DNA of 64,000 bases from Saururus chinensis (taxonomy: Eukaryota > Streptophyta > Magnoliopsida > Piperales > Saururaceae), in NCBI GenBank assembly GCA_035235625.1, contig CP141147.1, positions 9,909,001-9,973,000 on the forward strand. The letters run 5' to 3'. Below the pieces are notes generated by a model, which was given only the letters and a program-made list of their open reading frames with translations, had not been told where the DNA came from and searched no databases. The translations under genes and the position numbers were made by a program. Shown here piece after piece: positions 11,712-23,315 of the stretch (position 1 is its first letter; every line of letters starts with the position of its first letter).

Positions 11712-12611
11712 TCCTGATAGAGTGCGCAACTATTTATGGTGGGCTAGAAATGCAACTATTGTTTTCGCCCTCCATCTCCCAATTCTCGGCCAAGATTTGA
11801 GCACTCTAGTGGCCAATCAGCTTCTAAATAACTCCAGTGCGAACTGTTCGAAAATTACCCTTTTTGTCTTCCTTCCTCCCTGGTTATTTCACCCTCTTTG
11901 CTCCGCCATGCAATTTTCCCCTCCTCGTTGCCTAGCAATGCTCCTCAGTGCTCCGCCTGAGCCTACTCTTAGATCCTGCTTGCTCCAGCTCTGAGACTTG
12001 CCTCGTCTCACCATGGAGGTCACTCCTCCTCTAATCTGCCCCTTCTCGGTGCTTCACCCTCCATCAGACATAGCCCCTCCATGACAACCCCCCTCTACCT
12101 GCAACTTCTTTGGACTCTCGTGCCCGGCTTTGCGTCGACTCACAAACTTGGCCTAGCCCCACCTCCCTCTTCTTTCTCCTCTGTAGAAGGCTCAATCCCC
12201 GTCGTTAGAGACCGTGTGGCTACACCCTGACCTCCAAACACCACCTGCTCCGCTTTCCTGGTGGATCCTCCAACCCCTAGAAAACCTGGATCAGGGCCAA
12301 CAAGAAAGGTATCTATTTTGTTTTGTCATTATTATAAAGATACAAGTCCATTGTTAGCAGTGTTCTTTGCATTGTTCCGGCTTGATGTGTTCTGCAAATT
12401 CTTGGTGTCCGGCTTGATGTGTTTTGTCTTCATAGGCAAAATCTTGGTGTGATTTGTGCCAGGAGTGTCATTTTATTTTATAATTCTGTTTTATTTAATT
12501 TTTTCGACCATAGTGAATTCACTCCTTAATATCTAAGAAAAATAAAAATAAAATTTTCTACCTTATGATCTCCTCAAGTCTCCCACTTAGGCTCGTCAGT
12601 AGATGTAATTA
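11712..12611 (+). repeat. Left long terminal inverted repeat
   Basis: Pairs with 14737-15694. Shared landmarks are GGTGGGCTAGAAA, TGGCCAATCAGCTTCT (TGCCAATCAGCTTCT on the right), CCTTTTTGTCTTCC, CCTGGATCAGGGCCAACAAG and CCTCAAGTCTCCCACTTAGG. It is GC-richer than its surroundings. The open frames here (11722-11994, 12261-12452) run across TIR sequence and are not supported as genes. Confidence 0.85.
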
Positions 12612-14736
12612 CCATCATCATCACATCCTTTCAAGTCTATGCAAGGTCAATGTATACAAATGCTATTGGGGTTTCCTTCGTGGAGATTCAAAGTTTAAAC
12701 TATATTGTGTTATTAATATTACGAGCTTTATTGAAAATGTTTTGTTTACCAATGTATTTGGAGTCATTTTACTTACTATAGCAGCTGAAGAAATATGATA
12801 AGGCTTTTGTGGTTCATTTGAAGTTGTGAAATTTCTTTTTGTTTAGAAGTATATTTTCTTTTGTAATTTGATTTATGATTATACGTACCCATCTTGATGT
12901 TTATCTTGATGATTTTTGAATTTAGATAAGAAGAGGAGCACATCACCCAAATGGCTTTCCATCAATTCAAACGACCTTGCATCTTGTTACGGATTGTTTG
13001 ATGTGGATCCATGTGGCAAGAAACCTGCTTATTTGTAGCCAGGTTGTTGAATTGCCACCTCCTGTATAGCAATTATGGAAGTGTCCAAAGACATGGGGAT
13101 TGATGAGGTGTTTGTAGTGACAACATGAGAGTCAGGTTGAAATTTGTGTGTCAATGGCTTCCCAGGTTAGCAGTGTAAAATTGTCTTGCCTTCTCTTGTG
13201 GCAGGCTCTGATATGATGCACTTGGCTTTCACAAAAGTTAACTATGCGACAATTGGGTATTAAACATTCTCTTAGTATTTTTTACTGAATGTAGGGTCAG
13301 ATAAATATGTTCTAGTGTATCTATGTATTTAATTAATGATTACAGCTATTGAGACACCTACATCCTTCATTTTTTTTTGCTGACTAAGATGACTCCATTT
13401 TGGCTCTTTTTTTTATTATGCTAAAACACCCTCATTCTACTTGATTGCTGCCTAAATATCATAGCATTCAGTGAGCCCTGGCAGCTATGAGTTCTCATTT
13501 CCAATGTGGGCTCTAAATTATGAGATTTATGCTTGCACAAGCACAAATCTAGCCAGCGCAAACAAATTTTACAAATTTCACTACTTGGAGCAACAAAAGC
13601 AAAAGAAAAATCATGGTGACCATGGAATCTCTTAGCACACGCACAATTCTGGCCACTAACTTGGGGTCCTCAATAGTTTCATAATTATAACTTCTCGGAT
13701 CTGAATTTCCCATCAAAATCCTTTCCGCATTGAATCATAACTTGATTTGAGCCTAAATATTGATCAATACATAAATAAGTCACCCATCTGATTCTAAAGA
13801 AAAGTCGGATTCAACAATCACACCCTGGGCAAACCAATAGAATCACATCAGTGCCGTCTTGGAACCAAATCATGCACATATAGATGCCCTTCTACCAAAA
13901 TTTGTTTGAATGTGAATATTAATAGCAAAAGTAAAATTTCATTTGATATAGAGCACATATCCATTTCAGATAGTAATCACTAAACCATTCTTTCAATTAA
14001 GCTAATTGTACTTTCAAAACAAAATAGTTGTAATTTAACCATTCTGTGATATGGATATGGCAAAAATTTACACACCTTCGGTCGAACTATCACAAACTTT
14101 TAGGAAGACTCAACAGACAATTTCATTGTAATGAGAACATTACACAACTTTGATCATAACATCCACATCAACTTCTTTTGACATATCACCTCCAAAAGTA
14201 ATGGCCTATTTACCAAATGCCTCAATCTTTAGGAGATCAGATTAGATAATTAGGCTTTCTTCTTCAGTTGCAACATTAGAGTAATATTTAGATGTAAGGT
14301 AAACACATGAATTAAATAGCTCTTGGATGGACTTTGGCGTTCAAAAGCTATCAAAAGCACCAAAGGACAGGTCTCACGGTGTATTAAGGATTTCTTAAAA
14401 GTAATTTCATACAGTTAGGTATGCATTAAAGAAGATACATAGACTATACCTCTTTTGAAACATCTTCAGCCTCCTTTGATGATCTTGCATAATTTACAAA
14501 TAGTAATATGATATTAGAGAAGCAATATGCATAATTATAGTAAAATGTTTGCCAAGAGACTGATATATGCCTTTTATAACAACAAAGTTCTTATATGTAT
14601 ATCCAACAAAGCTCAAATCCTTTGAGGTTAAAAGCACCTACACAAAAAAAAAAGATAAAAGTTTTAGTACAAAAAATAAGCACCAAAATGAAAATTAATA
14701 ATATAAAGAACTGTGATTTATGTAAATGAAGGGCAT
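12612..14736. other. Interior of the long-TIR element, no recognised gene
   Basis: About 2.1 kb of unique AT-rich sequence. I see no transposase motif and no open frame over 80 codons. Some stretches (12930-13150) are less AT-biased and could be captured host sequence, but I recognise no family. Confidence 0.6.
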
Positions 14737-15694
14737 TAGTTACATCTACTGACGAGCCTAACTAGGAGACTTGAGGAGATCATAAGGTAGAAATTTTTAT
14801 TTTATTTTTTCTATATATTAAGGAGTGAATTCACTATAGTCAAAACAATTAAATAAAACATAATTTTAAAATAAAATGTCACTCCTGGCACAAATCACAA
14901 CAAGGTTTTGCGTATGAAGACAAAACACATCAAGCTGGACACCTAGAATTTGCATATGAAGACATAACACATCAAGCCGGAACATCACAAAGAACATTGC
15001 TGATGATGGAGTTATATCTTTATAATAATGACAAAACAATCAGATAACTTTCTTGTTGGCCTTGATCCAGGTTTGGCTGGGGTTGGAGGATCCACCAAAA
15101 AGTGGAGTGGGCAGTGTTTGGAGGTTAGGGTGTAGCCACACTGTCTCTGACGATGGGGGCAGAGCCTTCTGCAGAGGAGAAAGATGAGGGAGGTGGGGCT
15201 AGGTGAAGTATGTAAGTCGGGGCAAAGTAGGGCACGAGAGTCCAGAGAAGTAAGGGGAGAAGGGGCAAATCGCAGGGGAAGTGACCTCCATAGTGAGACG
15301 AGGCAAGTCTCGGAGCTGCAGAAGGGAGGATCGGAGAGCAGGCAAGGGTTGAGCATTGAGGAGTGTTGCTTGGCAAGGAGGAGGGGAAAATTGCATGGTG
15401 GAGCAAAGAGGGGTAAATCATAGGGGAGAAAGGAAGATAGAAAATGGATATGAGGCCAGGCAAGGTAGGACTCAGGGCGGAGCACTGAGGAGCATGGTTG
15501 GGAAAGGAGGAGGGGAAAATCTCTTGGTTGAGCAAGGAGAGCGAAATCACTAGGGAGGAAGGAAGATGGAAGACAAAAAGGATAATTTTGGAATAGTTCA
15601 CACTAGAGTTATTCAGAAGCTGATTGGCAGATGGAGGGCCAAAACAACAGCTGTGTTTCTAGCCCACCATAAACAATTGCGCACTGTATCAGGA
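14737..15694 (-). repeat. Right long terminal inverted repeat, with internal duplication
   Basis: Complement of the left TIR. It is longer because a segment of roughly 130 bp containing GGAGGAGGGGAAAAT, a GAGCAA(a/g)GAG phrase and GGAAGAT is present twice (near 15380-15440 and 15505-15570). The overlapping open frames on both strands (15012-15601) come from the low-stop GC-rich repeat; none resembles a known protein. Confidence 0.82.
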
Positions 15695-15697
15695 TTC

Positions 15698-15739
15698 TAT
15701 ATATATATATATTATATGTGTGTGTGTGTGTGTGTGTGT
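15698..15739. repeat. (TA)n(TG)n microsatellite
   Basis: A TA run then about 11 TG units immediately right of the long-TIR element. Together with the left TA/GA tract it marks the insertion target. Confidence 0.93.
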
Positions 15740-16158
15740 AAATGTATAAATGCATCATCTAAACCTCTTGACTGTGAGTGGTTTTTCATGCCACCTACTG
15801 AGTATTTGCAAAAACACTCACGCATCTTTTGATGCATGATCAACACCAGACACATATTAGTAGGTTTTTCTTAGAAGGAGTTGCTCATAGATAGAAGGGT
15901 AGATTCTCTGCAATTAGTAGAAATTTAGTTTCTATAATTTTGCTGGACTATAATAAGGCACCGTGTTGCCATGAGATTTTAGATCACGTTATTTTATTGT
16001 GTTAAGGTACTTTCACTTGGCAGAACCCAAATCCTGGAATAATAATAATTTGCTTTATTAGGTGATTTATTAATGTGATGAGATGTTTATTTATGCAAAG
16101 TAGCACCTTGAGGTTGCATTGCCTCATGTCTATGTGAATGAAAGCCAAAGGTGTTACA
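15740..16158 (+). mobile_element. Distinct 3' segment of Y1 (shared with Y2)
   Basis: Read on minus, this begins TGTAACACCTTTGGC and includes GTTTTGCAAATACTCAGTAGGTGG-like sequence. The Y2 fragment has the same order: TGTAACAACCGGGG, then ACAAATACTCAGTAGGTGGC. X1, X2 and X3 have an unrelated end here (TGTCATGACCCGG). It defines a Y subfamily. Confidence 0.7.
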
Positions 16159-17149
16159 GTAGCTCATCATGAATGTATATTTAATTATTTTAAATCAATA
16201 CATACTCATTTGCTAAGTTCGAAACAATGAAGGTAATGTACAAAACGTCAAACTAATCAGACCACTTTCATTTGGTTAAGTTAAATCCTTTTAATCTATT
16301 AAAATCGAAGTGAGTTAAAAATGTGTACAAATTGTTATATCGTTTAAAGTTTAAAGAAACCTCTCATTCGTTTGTTACGTTAGTAATAACAAATCAAATT
16401 AACAAAGTGATTCCATAATTTGACCGTTCTTCCTTAGCTTATATAATTTTATTCGCATAACTAGATTTAGAACAAAGCATCAAAGCTCATCAAGAATGTA
16501 TATTTAATTATTTTAAATAAATTTATATGTATTTACTGTATAAAATTATGAATTAAATGTACTAAATGATCAACCAATCGGACCACTTTTTGTCAAGTTA
16601 TATCCTTTTGATCAATTAAAACCGAAGTAAGTTAAGAATGTGCACAAATCATTATATCGTTTAAAGTTTAAAGAGTCCTTCTATTTATTTGTTACGTTTA
16701 TAATAAGAATCAAATTGACAAAGTGATTCAACAATCTGTCCTCTCTTTATTAATTTGTATGATTTTATTCGCTTAACTAGATTTAGAACAAAACACTAAA
16801 GATCGTTATGAATGTATATTTAATTGTTTGAAATAATTATATACACATTTGATAAGTTTAAAATATTGAATCAAACATACTAAATGACAAACTAATTCGA
16901 CCACTTTTGGTAAAGTTATAGCCTTTTAATAGTTTAAAACCGAACTAAGTTAAGAATGTGCACAAATTATTATATAATTTAAAGTTTAAAGAGACCTCTC
17001 ATTCATTTGTTACCTTTGTAATAATGAATCAAATTAACAAGGTGATTCTATAATTTGATAATTGTTCCTTAACTTATATGATTTCATTCACTTAACATGA
17101 TTTAGGACAAGGAACAAAAAATTGTCACGAATGTATATTTAATTATTTA
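16159..17149 (+). repeat. Satellite block F3, plus orientation
   Basis: About three monomers of the window satellite, resuming with (GT)AGCTCATCATGAATG after Y1. It stops at TATTTAATTATTT where non-satellite sequence begins. No gene seen. Confidence 0.9.
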
Positions 17150-17986
17150 GGCAATGTTAAATGGACTACAAACCCCATGATTGTCTCTTGAGGGGACAAG
17201 GGCAAGGTGTTATAGCGAGGAGGGGACAATGGAAAGAAGATACAACCTTATAAATTGGTTTGCCTGTTTCTTACTCTAATTTAAAATGGTTTTGACTGTA
17301 GTGCTCTACGAATTAAGTTCGACGGATTATTTTCTCAGGGAAAATTATGATTTTTATTGGTTGTACTTGTTCAATTCAGACTATAAGTGATTGTACTATT
17401 CATTCTTCTGCTTAATTGTTTTTTTATTGGTTTAGTTTGTAATTTTAATTCTCATAGTTGTGGTCTTGTGGATTTGTTGATAAATAGCTTTTCTCTGTGA
17501 ATCTTATTTTTTTCTTTTATCCCTTCAGATGTTAAGGCAAAAACAGTGAATGTTCGCATCTTGATGGTTAATGAGCTTGACTTTTCACAAATTTTGTGGC
17601 AGCAAGCGTACTCAGTTTTTTATTTTCTTTGTTTGGCATTAAGTCTTTTGTTAGTTGACTGTGCCACTGACATGATTTGTATCTCCTACCTTTTTCATTT
17701 AAAATTTATAAGAAAATTGTTTTTCATTTAAGGATAGTAACCAAGACAAGGAAGTAGTTGCTGTATAAATTGAACTCAGCCCAGTCTTCCCCACCAAAAA
17801 TCAGTGCCAGGATCTTTTCAAGAGACTGAGCGTCCAAACCCCGGAGGTCAAAGTTTCTATATCCGAATGCAAGAGTTTTGTTGCTTTACCTTTTTCAATT
17901 ATTTTAACATACTTATTGTGAGAATTTCCTATTAATCAATCCTCATTTCCTGTCTATATTCGTTTGCAGTGGAGATTATCTTAATA
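17150..17986 (+). other. Unique sequence with exon-like pieces, possible gene fragment
   Basis: This 0.84-kb stretch is neither satellite nor recognised transposon. A T-rich tract ends in TTTATCCCTTCAG, a good plant 3' splice site. An open stretch follows (about 17529-17610) encoding VKAKTVNVRILMVNELDF and ILWQQAYS. A second exon-like stretch (about 17735-17880) reads IELSPVFPTKNQCQDLF and then KRLSVQTPEVKVSISECK, with one stop just upstream. I do not recognise the protein. It may be a transduplicated host gene piece or the left part of a larger element. Coding status is unproven. Confidence 0.35.
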
Positions 17987-19586
17987 CTCCCTCCTTCCCA
18001 CTTTATTAATCCACATCAGACCAATAATTTTTTCAAAAGTAACATTTGTGAATACTATTTTTCAATTAATATCACATCAAAACATGTAGAACTCAGGCAA
18101 TAAAAACCTTTAAATCCTCAAAATTGACTTATCAACACTCCAGTTGAACTTTCCCTATCAAATATGCTATACACAAAAAGAGCTTTTCAACCCAAGACTT
18201 TTAAAGGTCCAAGACTTGTTTTATTTTTTCCTTTCCAGCTTAAAATTTGGTCTTTCCAGTAAATTTTACAGCACAACAACTGAATAAAGACTTCAATCCC
18301 AAACTTGAGTAACATAATCATTTTATTTCCAGGAATTATCATGAAGACTTCTGCCATAACCTGCTCTTATGTCTCCCTAGCAGCAATTTCTACAAAATAT
18401 ACATCAATAGTTGTATTTATTTTCTCTATAAATAATCAAGAGTGCCCAAATCAATCCTTCTTTTTATAAACAATAAGTAAAAAAAATGGCATCCTATTAG
18501 ATTAAGCACATCTGTTACAAACCAAACGTTCAAGTTCAAACTGCAAATATTTCTTAAACCAAAAGTAAGTAAAGATTCCACCTCAGTGCAACATAAACTC
18601 GTAAATGACTTGACAACCAGCAGAATTACTTAAAGAGTTCAAATAATAGGAGAGTATAGAAAAGAGATAAAATATGATTGGCATGTGGAAGAACTATAAT
18701 AGTATAAGGAACTAAGGATGACAGACACATTGATCAACATTCTATGTCGATCTAAAAATGGGCAAAAGTGCAAGCACCCAGACACCATACAGATAACCAT
18801 TTACTACACAGCTTTAATTGTTTCATTCATAGTATTGAACATATAATCCACCGTAATTAGAATAAATGACCAAGAGTTAGCACTGCACCAGTAGTTCAGC
18901 TATTGGGAGGTGGAGATGGCTTCGGCTCAGCTAGTCACTGGTAGCCTTTTCACCCACTTCCATCAAAATCTAAAGAACCCCGCAATCAACTGCAATTCAG
19001 ACTAGCAAAATAAACTCCAAAAAACACACACACACACACACGGAATATATAGATGAACTTTCTCCATGCAGAAATACAATGTCCTACAGTAAAACCAAAC
19101 AACTGAAATTCATTTAAAAATGCTTGAATGGAGGAATTCGGGCTACAAATAGAGCGCACTGATGAGGAATCTCTTCCTGATCGCTACAAAAAATAGACAG
19201 AACCCAAAATTTGAGGGACGAGACCAGACTTGACAAGACGGAAGCCTCCATCTCGAAATGCCGGCGAGGGAGATGAAGGGCCAGTCCAACCCTAGCGGAA
19301 GAGGGCTTTGCTTCGATATTAGGCCAAAATTATGAAGGACCTGCCGATGTTCTGGAGCATAAAAGGGGAGGTCGCAGGGGCTTGACGGTGGTTTCCGGTG
19401 AGGAAGCCTCTTACTGTGTATGCCTCTGTCAACAATCACCAGAGATGCAGAAGAAAAAACCCAGAGCACGTCATGAACATCTTACGATAGAGGGTTCTAT
19501 TATGTCAAATATGTGCGTAGGACTCATGATACAATAAAAATAACGAAAAACAGAAATGGAGCTATTAAAATAGGATGGAGGGAGTA
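17985..19586. mobile_element. Stowaway/mariner-like element, TA-flanked, non-autonomous
   Basis: The left end TA-CTCCCTCCTTCCCACTTTA and right end (on minus) TA-CTCCCTCCATCCTATTTTA form imperfect TIRs of about 25 bp flanked by the TA dinucleotide. CTCCCTCC(g/t/a)TCCCA ends are characteristic of plant Tc1/mariner elements. At 1.6 kb it is longer than a typical Stowaway MITE and shows no DD39D transposase, so it is probably a deleted or filler-bearing copy. The 108-codon minus open frame at 19143-19469 has no recognised domain. Confidence 0.72.
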
Positions 19587-21329
19587 TAATTTTATTCGCT
19601 TTACTAGATTTAGAACAAAACACCATAGCTCGTGACGAATGTATATTTAATTGTTTTAAATGAATATGTACTCATTTCCTAACTTGTAAAGAATGAATCA
19701 AACCTACTAAATGATGAACCAATCAGACCCCTTTTGGTCAAGTTATATCCTTTTGATAGATTAAAATAGAAATAATTTATGAATGTGCACAAATTGTTAT
19801 ATCCTTTAAAGTTGAAAGAAACCTTCCATTCATTTGTTACATTTGTAAAACTGAATCAAATTGAAAAAGTGATTCCCAAATTTGACCATTCTTCTTTAGC
19901 TTAAATTATTTCATTTGTGTTTACTTGATTTAGAAGAAAGCATCATAGCTCGTAAGGAATGTATATTTAATTGTTTAAAATGAATATATACTGATTTGCT
20001 AAGTTTGAAAGAATGAATTAAATGTATTATATGACGAACCAATTAGACCACTTTATGTCAAATCATTATATTGCTTAAAGTTTAAAGAGACCTCATATTC
20101 ATTTGTAGCGTTCATACAAATGAATCAAATTGACAAAGTGATTCCACAATTTGACCGTTCTTACTTAGCTTATATAATTTCATTCGCTTTACTAGATTTT
20201 GAACATAGCACAAAAGCTCGTCACAAATGTAATTGTTTTAAATGAATACATACTCATTTGCTACATTCGAAAGAATAAATTAAATGTACTAAAATATGAA
20301 CCAATCGGACCCCTTTTGGTCAAGTTATATCATTTTGATCGATTAAAACCAAAGTAAGTTAACAATGTGCACAAATTGTCAAATTATTTACAGTTTAAAG
20401 AGACCTCCTATTAATTTGTTACGTTCGCAATAATCAATCAAATTGACAAAGCGATTCCACAATTTAATTGCTCTTCCTTAATTTATATGATATCATTCGC
20501 TTATCACGAATGTATATTTAATTATTTCAAATAACTACGTACTCATTTGTTAAGTTTGAAAGAATGGATCAAACATACTAAATGACAAACCAATCGTTCC
20601 ACTTTTTGTCAAGTTGTATCCTTTCAATGGATTAAAACCAAAGTAAATTAAATATGTGCACAAAATGTTATATCGATTATAGTTCAAAGAGGCCTCTGGT
20701 TTACTTGTTATGTTCATAATAATGAATTAAATTTACAAAGTGATTTTACAATTTGACTGTTCTTCCTTAACTTATATAATTTTCATTCCCTTAAATGGAC
20801 CTAGAACAAAGTACCAAAGCTCATCACGAATGTATATTTAATTCTTTTTAATGAAAACATACTCATTCGCTAAGTTCAAACGAATGAGTTAAATGTACTA
20901 AATGACAAAGCAATTGGACCACTTTTAGTCACGTTATATCATTTTAATCTATTAAAATAGAAGTAAGTTAAGAATGTGCATAAATTGTTATATTGTTTAA
21001 TGTTTGAAGAGACTTCCTATTCATTTGTTACGTTCGTAATAAGAATTAAATTAACAAAGTGATTCCACAATTTGAACATTTTTCCTTAACTTATATGATT
21101 TCATTCGCTTAACTTGAATTAGAATAAAACACCAAAGCTCGTCATGAATGTATATTTAATTGTTTTAAATAAATATGTATTTATTTGCTAAGTTAGAAAG
21201 AATTAATCAAATGTACTAAATGACGAACTGATCGGACACCTTTTTGGTCAAGTTATATACTTTTGATCCATTAAAATCGAAGTAAGTTAAGAATGTGCAA
21301 AAATTGTTATATTGTTTAAGGTTTAAAGA
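19587..21329 (+). repeat. Satellite block F4, plus orientation
   Basis: About five and a half monomers. It resumes at ATAATTTTATTCGCTTTACTAG, about 50-100 bp upstream (in monomer coordinates) of where block F3 stopped, so the insertion between them was not a clean single event. It ends GTTTAAAGA at the start of X3. Confidence 0.9.
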
Positions 21330-21510
21330 TGTAACATCCTCGAATTCTAGGTAAATTTTTTTTCTTTTATTTGCTTGTGTGTGTGTTTGATTGCTGCTCG
21401 TATTTGTTTTCAAACTCTACGATTGTGTTGTGTGTTAACCGGTTAGATTTTTTGTCCAACCTTTGTGTTCTAGGGGGGTAGGCTACTTAGGGTTAAGGGG
21501 TCCAACTTTA

Positions 21511-21625
21511 GTTGGAAGTCCTAAACGTAGTAGGAGTTGGAATTTATACTCGTGCTAGGAGTTGGAAGTCCTAATCATGCTTGGAGTTGGATGTCCTACT
21601 CGTGCTAGGAGTTGGAAGTCCTAAG
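21511..21625 (+). repeat. AGGAGTTGGAAGTCC short tandem repeats in X3
   Basis: Three to four units of about 30 bp containing GTGCTAGGAGTTGGAAGTCC with variants. The complement (GGACTCCTAACTCCTAGTA) is repeated in X1 (8440-8585) and X2 (60150-60270), and the same motif is in X4 (63900-64000). It lies in the inferred U3 region. Confidence 0.85.
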
Positions 21626-21795
21626 GGAATTAGTTTTTTTTATAAATTAGGGAGAGTCCAAGTCATGTAGGAGACCCAAAAGAAGTTTGAAGGGGCAGCC
21701 CCTAGAGTGCAAGGGGCGACCCCTACTTTCTAGGAGGCGAGCTCTACAAGCAAGGGGGAGGTCATTAGGACCCTATTTCAAGTTCTTATCCTTAT

Positions 21796-21813
21796 AGGGA
21801 GGGGGGGGGGGGG
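21796..21813 (+). repeat. G-run in X3
   Basis: GGGA followed by 13 G, about 90 bp upstream of the TATA-like box. Compare the larger G tract of Y1. Confidence 0.9.
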
Positions 21814-21896
21814 AATTATAGGATTCTTATGGAGGAGTCCACCCACATTAGGTCAGCCCTCCTATTGGCCCAAAAATCCTAGAACTAGGAGGGGAC

Positions 21897-21906
21897 TTTA
21901 TAAAAG
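21897..21906 (+). promoter_or_regulatory. TATA-like box in X3
   Basis: TTTATAAAAG, 567 bp from the LTR start, followed about 50 bp later by a CT-rich leader (CTTCTTCCTCTTCTTCC). This is the best promoter candidate of the X family and fixes the sense strand as plus for this copy. Confidence 0.5.
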
Positions 21907-22389
21907 GGGAAAGGAGGGGGCGAACCACCCTTTTTTGGGCATTGGTTCGAACTACCTCTTCTCCTATCTTCTTCCTCTTCTTCCTTATCCCAGCAAGGAC
22001 CTCTATAAGTAGCAATTTAGAAGGCACAAAGCAGTTACCTTTGGATTAAATTCAAGGCCTAGAAGCGAAGGAGCAAGAGCTAGGAACATTGGGGATACAT
22101 TGGTACGAGTAGGTGCTTCTTTTTACACCCTTCAGCATGAGATTTTGATAGATATATTTCAGCCTTGCTCTAGGGGGGATTTTGATGTCATGAATCAGCC
22201 TTTACTAGTTTTAAATGATTGTGATTTCATCTGTTATATACATGGCTGAATTGTGCATGCATGATTCTGATTTTTGTCAAGTAGATTAGCCTTAATTCAT
22301 GCAAGCATGTTGCTAATTTTTGTCATCTATCTTAGCCCTATGTTAGGCATGAATGATTCTGATTATAGTCATGTTTATTATCCATAATT

Positions 22390-22760
22390 TGGGCATAAAC
22401 TCTGCTAAATTTTATCTATGGTTCGTGGCCTTAGTTTAGGCTATAATTTTTCCAATTTAATCCCTAGTTTGTGGCCTTAGTTTAGGCCATGCATTTTAGC
22501 CAATTTAATCCCTAGTTTGTAGCCTTAGTTTTGGCCAATTAAATCCCTGGTTTGTGGCCTTATTTTTTGCCATACTTTGGCCAATTTAATCCAGGTTTGT
22601 GGCTTTAGTTTAGGCCATACTTTAGCCAATTTAATCCTTGGATTGTGGCCTTAGTTTATGCTATACTTTTGTCATTTAAATCCCTGATTTGAAGCCCATG
22701 TTTAGGCTCTACTTTTGCTTATCTAGATCCCTAATTTGAAGCCTTGCTTTAGGCTCTACT
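22390..22760 (+). repeat. 46-bp minisatellite in X3
   Basis: Complement of the X1 array: GTGGCCTTAGTTTAGGCCAT with ATTTAATCCCTAGTTT, about eight degenerate units. Some units are shortened, so spacing is less regular than in X1. Confidence 0.8.
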
Positions 22761-22902
22761 TTGGCCAAAGTAATACCAAATTCTCAACCTTGATTTATGT
22801 TATAATCATGCTGAGAGAATACCTAAATTTTAGCCCTAGTCATGATATATTGATTTTTATTAAGTCCCTAAATTTTAGCCTAAGGTGCCTTTGAAGTTCA
22901 GC

Positions 22903-23285
22903 TATTGTGCACGATGATTAGTCTCGCAGAGGACTTCGCCAGACTCTACTTTACTGCTTTTACATAGTTGCATTGAACTATTTATTATTGTAATAGTTTA
23001 GTATTTGCTTGGGTTTGGTATTTAGATGTAAAACTGTATTGGTTAAGTTAGTGGCCCGGGCTGGCCGAACCACTAACTAGCTTGTTAACCTAGGGAACTG
23101 GACCAGCCTAGTTTGGGTTGGGCACAACCCCCTAGGAGACATGTCATCTCCTATATGGGGTGATCCTCTTTTGTTTATCAGTATGCTATTAAATTTACAT
23201 AGACTTCTCCCCTTTCTTCCTTGCTTCTCCCCTTTCTCTGCTTGAATACTCCTTGATACTGATTGTGCCTTCACCGGGTACATCA
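22903..23285 (+). repeat. 5' LTR of element G
   Basis: 383 bp, TATTGTGCACGATGATTAG to ACCGGGTACATCA, paired with 29362-29744. The matched target duplication puts the start at TATTG rather than at the canonical TG three bases inside. Confidence 0.88.
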
Positions 23286-23286
23286 T

Positions 23287-23298
23287 TGGTATCGGACC
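23287..23298 (+). promoter_or_regulatory. Primer-binding site of G (tRNA-iMet type)
   Basis: TGGTATCGGACC one base after the 5' LTR. The usual plant iMet primer site is TGGTATCAGAGC; 9 of 12 match. It marks where minus-strand DNA synthesis would start. Confidence 0.75.
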
Positions 23299-23315
23299 AT
23301 TTACGATCCTCGGCC

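Larger units (their letters stand above)
11712..15694. mobile_element. Non-autonomous DNA transposon with 0.9-kb TIRs
   Basis: The ends are long inverted repeats: TCCTGATAGAGTGCGCAAC on the left, and the complement of TCCTGATACAGTGCGCAAT on the right, continuing as TTTATGGTGGGCTAGAAA on both sides and staying recognisable for over 900 bp. Total length is about 3.98 kb. It is flanked by TA-rich microsatellites, so no clear target duplication can be read. TIRs this long suggest a Mutator-like or foldback element; the superfamily is inference. The middle (12612-14736) shows no transposase, so it is non-autonomous. It is nested in Y1 and therefore younger. Confidence 0.75.
9417..16158 (+). mobile_element. 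Y1, solo LTR related to the X family
   Basis: It starts GATAACACCCCAAATTCTT, close to the X3 start TGTAACATCCTCGAATTC, and ends GGTGTTACA. Flanks are AAAGC on the left and GTAGC on the right, a worn 5-bp duplication (3 of 5 match); removing the insert restores the satellite phrase AAAGCTCATCATGAATG. Net of a 4-kb nested insertion it is about 2.76 kb. The first two thirds follow X3 (TATA region, CCATGGCGG, CTCATCTACCTCTAGC). The last 420 bp instead match the Y2 fragment (TGTAACAACCGGGG when read on minus). No coding capacity is visible, so a solo LTR is the simplest reading. Confidence 0.68.

Noticed and set aside
15012..15601. 157- and 158-codon minus frames in the right TIR
   Set aside because: They overlap in different frames, mirror GC-rich low-stop TIR sequence, and show no known domain. 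The left TIR does not keep them.
19143..19469. 108-codon minus frame within the mariner-like element
   Set aside because: No transposase motif (no DDE/D blocks) and no recognised domain. It could be captured sequence but is unsupported as a gene.
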